Of a DNA stretch of 64,000 bases, positions 16,360-23,992 are shown in pieces. Each line of letters starts with the position of its first letter. Position 1 is the stretch's first letter. The stretch is from Streptomyces chattanoogensis (GTDB lineage: Bacteria > Actinomycetota > Actinomycetes > Streptomycetales > Streptomycetaceae). The notes below the pieces were generated by a model that searched no databases, was not told the DNA's origin, and saw only the letters and a program-made list of their open reading frames with translations. The position numbers and the translations under genes are program-made. The stretch lies in NCBI RefSeq assembly GCF_001294335.1, contig NZ_LGKG01000207.1, forward strand, positions 186,001-250,000, read 5' to 3'.

Positions 16360-18537
16360 GTGACCGAGACCAGGCCGACCCAGCCCACCGAGGCTGCTGA
16401 CACGGCGCAGCCCGTCCTCGCCGTCAGCGATCTGACGGTCTCCTTCCCCAGCGAAGCGGGCGAGGTGCAGGCCGTACGCGGCGTCTCCTACGCCGTGCGC
16501 CCCGGCGAGGTCCTCGGCATCGTCGGCGAGTCGGGCTCCGGCAAGTCCGTCTCCTCCATGGCCGTGCTCGGGCTGCTCCCCGAGAGCGCCGAGGTCACCG
16601 GGTCCGTCAAGCTCGCCGGGCGCGAACTGCTCGGCCTCGGCGACGCCGCCATGTCGAAGATCCGCGGCAAGGACATCGGCATGGTCTTCCAGGACCCGCT
16701 GTCCGCGCTGACCCCCGTCTACACCGTCGGCAACCAGATCATCGAGGCCCTCCAGGTCCACCAGTCGCTGGACAAGGCGGCCGCCCGCAAACGAGCCGTC
16801 GAACTCCTCGACGTGGTCGGCATCCCGGACCCGAAGCGCCGGGTGGACGCCTTCCCGCACGAGTTCTCCGGCGGTATGCGCCAGCGCGCGATGATCGCCA
16901 TGGCCATCGCCAACGACCCCAAGGTCATCATCGCCGACGAGCCCACCACCGCCCTCGATGTGACCATCCAGGCGCAGGTCCTGGAGGTGCTCAAGACCGC
17001 CCAGGAGGTCACCGGCGCCGCCATCGTCATGATCACCCACGACCTGGGGGTCATCGCCGGCTTCGCGGACCGGGTACAGGTCATGTACGCGGGCCGACCG
17101 GTCGAGGCGGGTCCGGTGGACGAGGTCTACTACCGGCCGCGGATGCCGTACACCATCGGGCTGCTCGGCTCGATCCCACGGCTGGACGAGGCCCGGGCGG
17201 AAGGCACCGCACGCCGCGCCCTCACCCCCATCGACGGCAACCCGCCCAAGATGGTCGACCCGGCGCCGGGCTGTCCCTTCGCCCCGCGCTGCCCCATCGC
17301 CGTCGACCAGTGCCACACGGACGAACCGGAGTTGACGGTCGCCGAGGGCGCCGAGCCTCCCCAAGCTCTCGACTCCGTTCGAGCAGGGGAGACCCCACTC
17401 ACCGCCTGCCACCGCGCGCACGAGATCGGCGCCGGGCTCGACCGCGACGCCGTCTACCCGGTGCCGGTGCTGCCGGAAGCCGGTGCGATCGAGCGGCTGC
17501 CGCGCGCGGAGCGCGCGACCGTGCTCGAACTCGACGGGCTGGTCAAGCACTTCCCGCTCACCAAGGGCGCGATCGTCAAGCGCACGGTCGGCACCGTACG
17601 GGCCGTGGACGGCATCAGCTTCGACATCCGCGAGGGCGAGACGCTGGGCCTGGTCGGCGAGTCCGGCTGCGGCAAGACCACCACCCTGCTGGAGATCCTC
17701 GACCTGCCCAGCGGCCAGGCCGGCACCGTCACCGTCTTCGGCAAGGACATCCGCGGCCTGAACCGGGCGGACCGCAAGGGGCTCCGCCGCGATATGCAGA
17801 TCGTCTTCCAGGATCCGATGGCGGCGCTCGACGCCCGGATGCCGATCGGCGACATCCTCGCCGAACCGCTCAAGACGCACGGCTGGGACAAGGCACGGAT
17901 CGCCGCCCGGATCCCCGAACTCCTCGACATGGTGGGCCTGGAGCCCGAGCACGCCGACCGCTACCCGCAGGAGTTCTCCGGCGGTCAGCGCCAGCGCATC
18001 TCCATCGCCCGCGCCCTCGCGCTGGAACCCAAGCTGGTCATCCTCGACGAGCCGGTCTCCGCCCTGGACGTCTCCATCCAGGCGGGCATCCTCAACCTCC
18101 TCGACGAGCTGAAGACCCGCCTCGGGCTCAGCTATCTCTTCGTCGCCCACGATCTGTCCGTCGTACGGCATATCGCCGACCGCATCGCGGTCATGTACCT
18201 CGGCCGGATCGTGGAACTCGGCGCGGCCGACGACGTCTTCGCCGCGCCCTCCCATCCGTACACCCAGGCACTGCTGTCCGCGGTCCCGCTGCCCGACCCG
18301 CGCAAGGAGCGGGAGCGCAGCCGGATCCTGCTCAGCGGCGATCTGCCCAGTCCGGCGGATGTGCCGTCCGGCTGCCGCTTTGCGGGCCGCTGCCCGAAGT
18401 ACAGCGAGCTCGGCGACAGCGACCAGGCGCGCTGCCGGGAGGAGGACCCCGCCGCGGCGGTCCTCGGCCCGGACCACACGGCGGCCTGTCATTTCGCGGC
18501 GGCGGTCGATGTCGTCGAGTCGGCAGTGGCGCACTGA
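16360..18537 (+). CDS. Fused DppD-DppF double ATPase of the oligopeptide ABC importer
   Basis: 725 residues from the GTG at 16360, preceded by AGGAAGG. Two complete ABC ATPase domains are in one chain. Domain 1 (about residues 20-300) has Walker A GESGSGKS and signature FSGGMRQR. Domain 2 (about 385-650) has Walker A GESGCGKT and signature FSGGQRQR; both have the Walker B/D-loop LxxDEP..ALD. Each domain ends with an oligopeptide-type C-terminal Cys cluster (CPFAPRCPIAVDQC and CRFAGRCPKYSELG), which in relatives can hold an iron-sulfur cluster. Most Opp/Dpp systems use two separate ATPases. The join carries a dispersed repeat read in frame (17357-17391). Confidence 0.92.
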   Translation: MTETRPTQPTEAADTAQPVLAVSDLTVSFPSEAGEVQAVRGVSYAVRPGEVLGIVGESGSGKSVSSMAVLGLLPESAEVTGSVKLAGRELLGLGDAAMSKIRGKDIGMVFQDPLSALTPVYTVGNQIIEALQVHQSLDKAAARKRAVELLDVVGIPDPKRRVDAFPHEFSGGMRQRAMIAMAIANDPKVIIADEPTTALDVTIQAQVLEVLKTAQEVTGAAIVMITHDLGVIAGFADRVQVMYAGRPVEAGPVDEVYYRPRMPYTIGLLGSIPRLDEARAEGTARRALTPIDGNPPKMVDPAPGCPFAPRCPIAVDQCHTDEPELTVAEGAEPPQALDSVRAGETPLTACHRAHEIGAGLDRDAVYPVPVLPEAGAIERLPRAERATVLELDGLVKHFPLTKGAIVKRTVGTVRAVDGISFDIREGETLGLVGESGCGKTTTLLEILDLPSGQAGTVTVFGKDIRGLNRADRKGLRRDMQIVFQDPMAALDARMPIGDILAEPLKTHGWDKARIAARIPELLDMVGLEPEHADRYPQEFSGGQRQRISIARALALEPKLVILDEPVSALDVSIQAGILNLLDELKTRLGLSYLFVAHDLSVVRHIADRIAVMYLGRIVELGAADDVFAAPSHPYTQALLSAVPLPDPRKERERSRILLSGDLPSPADVPSGCRFAGRCPKYSELGDSDQARCREEDPAAAVLGPDHTAACHFAAAVDVVESAVAH
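17357..17396 (+). repeat. Streptomyces-type dispersed palindromic repeat inside the fused ATPase gene
   Basis: CTCCCC (17357-17362) and GGGGAG (17386-17391) flank an inner inverted repeat around GCTCTCGA / TTCGAGC, followed by ACCCC. I recall near-identical elements scattered between genes in Streptomyces genomes. Here it is read in frame as PPQALDSVRAGETP at the end of domain 1. I see no second copy in this window. Confidence 0.6.
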
Positions 18538-18622
18538 TCCACCGCGCTGACAGGCGCCGCACGGACACACCGTACGACGCACCCCTAGCCGTTATTTCCC
18601 AACAGCTCAGGAAGAGGCACCC

Positions 18623-20317
18623 ATGAAGGTCTCCCGATACCCGCTCTCCCTCGTCGCGACGCTCGCCGTGTCGTCGCTGGCGCTGTCCGCCTGCAGCAGC
18701 TCGGACAGCGACGACGCGCAGGAGAAGGCCCCGCAGAAGTCGACCTCCGTCAACATCAAGGCGACAGATCCCGCGAAGCTCAAGCAGGGCGGGACGATGA
18801 ACTGGGCCATCCAGATGTTCGCCACGCAGTGGAACATCACCGAGGTCGACGGCCTGCAGTCCGGTCCCACGGAGGTGATGAAGTCCCTCGTGCCGAGCCT
18901 GTGGCACACGGATGCGAGCGGTGGGCAGCACGTCAACAAGGCGTTCCTGCTGGACGCCAAGTCCGCGACCGTCAAGGGCAAGCAGGTCGTCACCTGGCAT
19001 CTGAACCCCAAGGCCAAGTGGTCCGACGGCACACCGATCACCTGGAAGGACCTCGCGGCCAACTCCGAGGCTCTCAGCGGTCACGACAAGGCGTACAAGG
19101 TGGCCTCCTCCGTCGGTTTCGACCAGGTGGAGAGCGTCAAGAAGGGCAAGGACGAGTACGAGGCCGTCATGACCTTCGCCAAGCCGTTCGCGGACTGGCA
19201 GGGCATGTTCAACGCGTCGGCCAACCAGCCGCTGTACCCGGCGAAGTACGTCTCCGACCCGAAGACCTTCAACACCGCCTACGTCAACAAGATCCCGGTC
19301 ACCGGCAACGCGTTCAAGCTGGGCAGCATCGACAAGTCCGCCAAGACGGTCACGGTGGTGGCCGATCCGAAGTGGTGGGGCGACAAGCCGAAGCTGGACA
19401 AGATCGTCTTCCATGCGATGGACACGGCTTCGATGCCCGGTGCCTTCGCCAACGGTGAGATCGACTACTTCGACGTCGGCGGCGACGCCTCCGCCTACAA
19501 GCAGGCGTCCAAGGTGTCGGCCGGTGAGATCCGGGAAGCGGGCGGCCCCAACTACCGTCACCTCACCTTCAACGGTGAGAGCGCCAAGCTGAAGGACCCC
19601 AAGGTCCGCCAAGCTCTGTTCATGGCCACCGACCGCGAGACGATCGCCAAGTCGGACCTCAAGGGCCTGGGCTGGAAGCCGTCCGTCAAGAACAACAACT
19701 TCCTGAACGCCAACCAGAAGGGTTACCAGGACAACTCCGGCAAGCTGGGTAAGTACGACCCGAAGGCGGCCGGAAAGCTGCTGGACGAGGCCGGCTGGAA
19801 GCTCAGCGGCAAGGTCCGTAAGAAGGGCGGCCAGGAGCTGTCGCTGCGGTTCATCATTCCGTCGGGCAACCCCTCGGCCACCAACGAGGGGTCGATGCTG
19901 ACCCAGATGTACCAGCAGGTCGGCGTCAAGCTGCAGATCCAGACCGTGCCGACCAACGACTTCTTCGACAAGTACGTCACCCCGGGCGACTTCGACGTCA
20001 CGCCCTACACCCTGCTCGGCACCCCGTTCCCGGCGAGCGGCGCTACCAACGTCTACACCCGCAAGGGCGGCAACAACGACGCCAACGTCGGCAGCAAGAA
20101 GCTGGACGACCTGCTGTACGCGGCCAGCACCAACGCCGCCGACCCGGCCGGGGCACTGAAGCAGACCAACCAGGCCGACGTCGAGGCCTGGCAGCTCGCC
20201 GGCGTCCTGCCCCTCTACCAGCGCCCCGACATCGCCGCCATCAACAAGAAGCTCGCCAACATGGGCGCCCTCGGCATGACCGACGTGGTCTACGAGCACA
20301 TCGGCTTCACCAAGTAA
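18623..20317 (+). CDS. Oligopeptide ABC transporter substrate-binding lipoprotein (DppA/OppA family, SBP_bac_5)
   Basis: 564 residues; AGGAAGAGG precedes the ATG. The N-terminus is a lipoprotein signal ending in the lipobox LSAC, so the mature protein should be anchored outside the membrane. Family landmarks: WHLNPKAKWSDGTPITWKD, the segment ending VRQALFMATDRETIAKSDL (helix typical of SBP_bac_5), and FDVTPYTLLGTPFP late in the protein. Lys is unusually frequent for this genome, as is common in such lipoproteins. It is the last gene of the operon, 85 bases after the ATPase, and is followed by a strong terminator. The ligand is probably a peptide or another medium-sized solute. Confidence 0.93.
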   Translation: MKVSRYPLSLVATLAVSSLALSACSSSDSDDAQEKAPQKSTSVNIKATDPAKLKQGGTMNWAIQMFATQWNITEVDGLQSGPTEVMKSLVPSLWHTDASGGQHVNKAFLLDAKSATVKGKQVVTWHLNPKAKWSDGTPITWKDLAANSEALSGHDKAYKVASSVGFDQVESVKKGKDEYEAVMTFAKPFADWQGMFNASANQPLYPAKYVSDPKTFNTAYVNKIPVTGNAFKLGSIDKSAKTVTVVADPKWWGDKPKLDKIVFHAMDTASMPGAFANGEIDYFDVGGDASAYKQASKVSAGEIREAGGPNYRHLTFNGESAKLKDPKVRQALFMATDRETIAKSDLKGLGWKPSVKNNNFLNANQKGYQDNSGKLGKYDPKAAGKLLDEAGWKLSGKVRKKGGQELSLRFIIPSGNPSATNEGSMLTQMYQQVGVKLQIQTVPTNDFFDKYVTPGDFDVTPYTLLGTPFPASGATNVYTRKGGNNDANVGSKKLDDLLYAASTNAADPAGALKQTNQADVEAWQLAGVLPLYQRPDIAAINKKLANMGALGMTDVVYEHIGFTK

Positions 20318-20343
20318 CCCACTGAGCAGTACTCACACCGTAC

Positions 20344-20378
20344 CGAGGCCGGGCCCGTACACCACGGGCCCGGCCTCG
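20344..20378. terminator. Perfect 15-bp bidirectional terminator
   Basis: CGAGGCCGGGCCCGT (20344-20358) pairs perfectly with 20364-20378 around a 5-base loop and is followed by TT. It lies between the ABC operon and the convergent YciO-type gene, serving both. Confidence 0.88.
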
Positions 20379-20390
20379 TTGCAGATGTGG

Positions 20391-21011
20391 CTACTCGAAC
20401 CGCGCCGTATCGCCCGCCCCCCGGCGTACGATCTCCAGCTCGCCCCCGGAGAAGTCGAGGACCGTGGTCGGCTCCGTGCCGCAGTCGCCCGAGTCGATCA
20501 CGGCGTCCACCACGTGGTCGAGCCGCTCCTTGATCTCCCAGCCCTGTGTCAGCGGCTCGTCCTCGTCGGGCAGGAGCAGGGTGCTGGAGAGCAGCGGCTC
20601 ACCGAGTTCGGCGAGCAGGGCCTGGGCGACGGTGTGGTCGGGGATGCGGACACCGACCGTCTTCTTCTTCGGGTGCAGCAGCTGGCGCGGTACCTCCTTC
20701 GTCGCGGGGAGGATGAAGGTGTATTTGCCGGGCGTCGCCGCCTTGACCGCGCGGAACACGTCGTTGTCGATGTGGACGAACTGCCCCAGCTGGGCGAAGT
20801 TCTGGCAGACAAGGGTGAAGTGGTGACGGTCGTCGAGGTTGCGGATCGACCGGATCCGGTCGATGCCGTCACGGCTGCCCAGCTGGCACCCCAGCGCGAA
20901 ACAGGAGTCCGTCGGGTACGCGACGAGCGCGCCGGCGCGGATGCTGTCGGCCACATTGCTGATGGTGCGCCGCTGAGGGTTCTCGGGGTGCACGTCGAAG
21001 TACTTCGCCAT
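20391..21011 (-). CDS. YrdC/Sua5/YciO-family threonylcarbamoyl-AMP synthase-like protein
   Basis: 206 residues. Sequence landmarks: GALVAYPTDSCFALGCQLGSRDG (nucleotide/threonine pocket, the YPTDTxYGLG pattern with C-F in place of T-x-Y), RHHFTLVCQNF, PGKYTFILPATKEVPR (the PGPxTxIL motif), TVGVRIPDH and LLSSTLLLPD. TsaC/Sua5 enzymes make threonylcarbamoyl-AMP for tRNA t6A37. The length and the deviating first motif favour the YciO subfamily, whose contribution to t6A is weak in the cases I know. It is a single gene that ends against the ABC operon terminator. Confidence 0.85.
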   Translation of the reverse strand: MAKYFDVHPENPQRRTISNVADSIRAGALVAYPTDSCFALGCQLGSRDGIDRIRSIRNLDDRHHFTLVCQNFAQLGQFVHIDNDVFRAVKAATPGKYTFILPATKEVPRQLLHPKKKTVGVRIPDHTVAQALLAELGEPLLSSTLLLPDEDEPLTQGWEIKERLDHVVDAVIDSGDCGTEPTTVLDFSGGELEIVRRGAGDTARFE

Positions 21012-21122
21012 CCGTCGAGCCTACGGGAACAGGACCGACGGAGCCCGTCCCGCGGGCTGTGGCGGCCCGCCACAAGCAGTGACGAGCCGCCGCACACGAA
21101 CACAGCAGGTTTTGGGCCCAGG

Positions 21123-21500
21123 TCACCCCCCGACCCGGTTGTAGACGTACAGGAACCACTTCATCTTGCCGTCGTTGCCCCGGTCATAGTTGCAGCTGTA
21201 GTCGGACCACCAGCCCTTGGACTTGCCCCGCTTCCCCTCCGACTTGCACGCGGACCCGGTCCAGTAGGCGCGGTAGAACGTCCACCCCGACGCCGTGGTG
21301 GAGACATCGCTGCCAGCGGCGTGGACGGCCGGGACCCGGGCCTGAGCCTGCGCTTGAGCCGACGGCTGCGGCGCGGCTGCGGCCGTTCCCGCGAAACCCG
21401 CCAGGCCGGCGCCGAACAGCGCCGTCGTGGCCACCGCGGTCACCACCCCCCTGCGCAGCAACGGGCCCCTGCCGCCATGACGGCTGTTCTCGTGCTTCAT
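21123..21500 (-). CDS. Small secreted protein of unknown function
   Basis: 125 residues from the ATG at 21500, chosen for the upstream GGGGGAAG and because the protein then begins with a good signal peptide (RRGVVTAVATTALFGAGLAG.., Ala-rich cleavage site about residue 42). The mature part (about 80 residues) is basic and aromatic, with FYRAYWTGSAC, KGWWSDYSCNYDRG and a C-terminal MKWFLYVYNRVGG. Two cysteines could form one disulfide. It resembles the many short exported Streptomyces proteins without known role; an antimicrobial or inhibitor role is possible but unsupported. A perfect 20-bp tandem repeat lies 13 bases upstream. Confidence 0.65.
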   Translation of the reverse strand: MKHENSRHGGRGPLLRRGVVTAVATTALFGAGLAGFAGTAAAAPQPSAQAQAQARVPAVHAAGSDVSTTASGWTFYRAYWTGSACKSEGKRGKSKGWWSDYSCNYDRGNDGKMKWFLYVYNRVGG

Positions 21501-21513
21501 GAAACTTCCCCCT

Positions 21514-21553
21514 TCGGTCATGTGGTGCGCCACTCGGTCATGTGGTGCGCCAC
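21514..21553. repeat. Perfect 20-bp tandem duplication upstream of the small secreted protein gene
   Basis: TCGGTCATGTGGTGCGCCAC occurs at 21514-21533 and again at 21534-21553. It lies directly upstream of the ribosome binding site, where an operator or a leader element would sit. Confidence 0.85.
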
Positions 21554-21740
21554 CGTGACGGCCGTGGTGCCTCGACCCGCCGTCACGCAGCACCGCCATG
21601 CTGGCGTCTCCTGCCGGGCACGTCGTTAGCGGTCCCCGCACTGTTGTTGGCGTGGAGCGCACTACCGCTTCGCCGGGCGCTGCGGGAGGCTGGCCCGGCG
21701 ATCTGCTCGGTGAACGGGCGGTCTTGCACCGGGGGGCCTT

Positions 21741-22736
21741 GTGGAAACGGTTTTCGACAGCGCGGAGTTACCCGCCCACGACCGCATCGAGGCGTGGGTG
21801 GCGACCACAGCTCTGGCGCTGGTCACCACGGAGATCAGGCCGCTGGACCCCGCCGCCTTCACGGCGCGTCTGCGGTCCCTGTCCCTGGGGGCGGTCCAGC
21901 TGACCGAGATGTCCTACGCGCCGTTGGTGTCCCAGCGCACGCCCGCCCTGATCCGGCAGTCCGATCCCGAGCATTACCAGGTGGCGCTGGTGCGCAGTGG
22001 TCATCAGGGCATTGAACAGGCCAGGACGAGGTCCCTCCTCGGGCCCGGCGACATTGTCCTGTACGACAGTTCCCGCCCCTTCGACGCCATGGTGGACGGC
22101 AGTCGGGCAGAGAAGGCGGCCGAGTCGGTACTGCTGCAGTTCCCCAAACGGCTGCTGCCGCTGCCGGAGTCCAAAATCGCCGGGCTGCTGGGTGTGCGGC
22201 TACCGGGGACGGAGGGCATCGGCCGGCTCTGCGCCCAGTTCATGACCTCCTTGGTCGAGGAACACACCAGCTGCACTCCGCGGGATACGGCGCGGCTGGG
22301 GCACACCGCACTCGATCTGGTCACCGCCGTGCTGGCCCACCATCTCGACGACGAGACCACCGCACCGGCGCAGTCACAGCCGCAGGTCCTGTTCCTGCGC
22401 ATCACGTCCTTCATCGACCGGCATCTGGACGCCCCGGGCCTGGGGCCCGCCACGGTCGCGTCGGCTCACCGGATATCGCTGCGCTACCTGCACCGGATCT
22501 TCCAGCAGCACGGCACGTCGGTGCGGGCGTACATCAAGCACCAGCGCCTGGGGCGGTGCCGGCGCGACCTGGCCGATCCCCACCTGCGTCACCTCACGGT
22601 CCACGCCATCGCCGCCCGGTGGGGATTCTCCCGGCCGGCCGACTTCAGCCGCGCCTTCCGCACCGCGGTGGGGATGCCGCCCAGCGACTACCGGGCCCTC
22701 GCCCAGCCGGCTCCCGCTCCGCCAACTTGCCGCTGA
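21741..22736 (+). CDS. AraC-family transcriptional regulator
   Basis: 331 residues from a GTG at 21741. The N-terminal 200 residues fit the AraC-binding-like domain 2 (PF14525-type): PLVSQRTPALIRQSDPEHYQ, GPGDIVLYDSSRPFDAM. The C-terminal 100 residues are the double helix-turn-helix: VASAHRISLRYLHRIFQQHG and then AIAARWGFSRPADFSRAFRTAVGMPPSDYR, the conserved second HTH with its F-x-R-x-F-R..G-x-x-P-x-x-Y/R ending. It diverges from the small secreted protein gene and is followed 28 bases on by the cyclase-family gene; it probably controls one or both. Confidence 0.9.
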   Translation: METVFDSAELPAHDRIEAWVATTALALVTTEIRPLDPAAFTARLRSLSLGAVQLTEMSYAPLVSQRTPALIRQSDPEHYQVALVRSGHQGIEQARTRSLLGPGDIVLYDSSRPFDAMVDGSRAEKAAESVLLQFPKRLLPLPESKIAGLLGVRLPGTEGIGRLCAQFMTSLVEEHTSCTPRDTARLGHTALDLVTAVLAHHLDDETTAPAQSQPQVLFLRITSFIDRHLDAPGLGPATVASAHRISLRYLHRIFQQHGTSVRAYIKHQRLGRCRRDLADPHLRHLTVHAIAARWGFSRPADFSRAFRTAVGMPPSDYRALAQPAPAPPTCR

Positions 22737-22764
22737 GTGGCGGCGGCGGCAGCCTTTCCCTGAG

Positions 22765-23733
22765 ATGACCAGCAATCCCAGCGATGCACCGACGCCGCCG
22801 CCGGCCGGTGCCGGCAACGGGCCCGCCGTCTCCCACGAGGAGTTCGACGCGCTCTTCGAGACGGTCCGTACGTGGGGCCGCTGGACTCCCGCCGACCGCG
22901 GTGCCTGGCACCGCGTGACGGCGGACCGCGTACGGCAGGCCACCGCCCTGGTCCGGTCCGGAACGGTCGTCCCCATGGCGCGCCCCTGGAACACGGCGTC
23001 CGGGCCGGACAACCGCAGGCCGGCCTTGCACTACATGTCCGACCTCGGCGACGTCGAGGCTCCCGAGCCCGCCACGCACAAGGACTTCATCGCCGTCGAC
23101 TACCACGGCAAGGCCGTCAGTCATCTGGACGCACTGTCCCATGTCGCCTACCGCGGGCAGCTCTACGACGGTCGCCCGGCGCGCGAGCTCATCGACTCCG
23201 CAGGGGCCCGCTTCGGCGCCGTATCGGCGCTTGGCCCGCTGGTGACCAGGGGCGTGCTCCTCGACCTGCCGGCCGTTGCGGGGAGTGCCTGGCTGGAGCC
23301 CGGCCGGGCCGTGCACGCCGAGGACATCGTGGCCGCGGAGCGGGCGCTCGAGGTGACGATCGGCGAGGGGGACGCGGTGCTGCTGCGGTCCGGCGGCCTC
23401 CGCCGCCGTCAGGAACTGGGCGCCTGGGATCCGGACGCGGCGAGCGCGGGCCTCCATGTGGACGCCCTGCCCCTGCTGGCCGAGCGCGGTATCGCCCTGC
23501 TCGGCGGCGACGGCGACAGCGACGTACGGCCCTCGCCGGTCGACGGCGTGCATTCTCCGGTGCACGCCCTGGCCATCGCCGCGATGGGGGTGCCGCTCCT
23601 GGACAACCTCGATCTCGAAGCGCTCTCCGCCGCCTGCGCCGGGACGGGCCGTTACACGTTCCTCCTCGTCGTAGCGCCCCTGAACATCCCGGGCGGTACG
23701 GGCTCGCCCGTCACTCCGGTCGCGGTGCTGTGA
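22765..23733 (+). CDS. Cyclase-family (kynurenine-formamidase-like) metal-dependent hydrolase
   Basis: 322 residues. The PF04199 metal motif is at residues 120-126, H120-x-D122-x-x-x-H126 (SHLDALSH), within DYHGKAVSHLDALSH. Later LLLRSGGLRRR, LLGGDGDSDV and VHSPVHALAIAAMGVPLLDNLDL are the substrate-pocket and C-terminal motifs of this family. Members hydrolyse N-formylkynurenine or cyclic amides/lactones, or act as polyketide-associated cyclases; the substrate here is open. It follows the AraC regulator by 28 bases on the same strand. Confidence 0.85.
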   Translation: MTSNPSDAPTPPPAGAGNGPAVSHEEFDALFETVRTWGRWTPADRGAWHRVTADRVRQATALVRSGTVVPMARPWNTASGPDNRRPALHYMSDLGDVEAPEPATHKDFIAVDYHGKAVSHLDALSHVAYRGQLYDGRPARELIDSAGARFGAVSALGPLVTRGVLLDLPAVAGSAWLEPGRAVHAEDIVAAERALEVTIGEGDAVLLRSGGLRRRQELGAWDPDAASAGLHVDALPLLAERGIALLGGDGDSDVRPSPVDGVHSPVHALAIAAMGVPLLDNLDLEALSAACAGTGRYTFLLVVAPLNIPGGTGSPVTPVAVL

Positions 23734-23992
23734 GTGCCGGGGCGCCCCCGCGGGAAGGAAGAAGGCCAGGTCAGCGCCGTGATCACCACGACGGGCGGGG
23801 CGCCTCCGAGCCCCGTCCGAGACCCGCCCGGGCCCCGTCCGAGCCCTGTCCGCCGGCCGCCCGCCGCCGCCCGCCACCGCGCACTCACCGCTCGCCACCA
23901 GGCCCGTCATATGTACAAAGCTCTACAATTGGATCAAACGGTACAGCCGCTTCGACGTCCGGCGGCCATAGCAGCACGTACCGAAGAGGGAA

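Noticed and set aside
16084..18582. Long open frame on the minus strand opposite the fused ATPase
   Set aside because: It mirrors the high third-position GC of the ATPase gene; its protein is low-complexity Gly/Ala/Asp/Arg without any domain.
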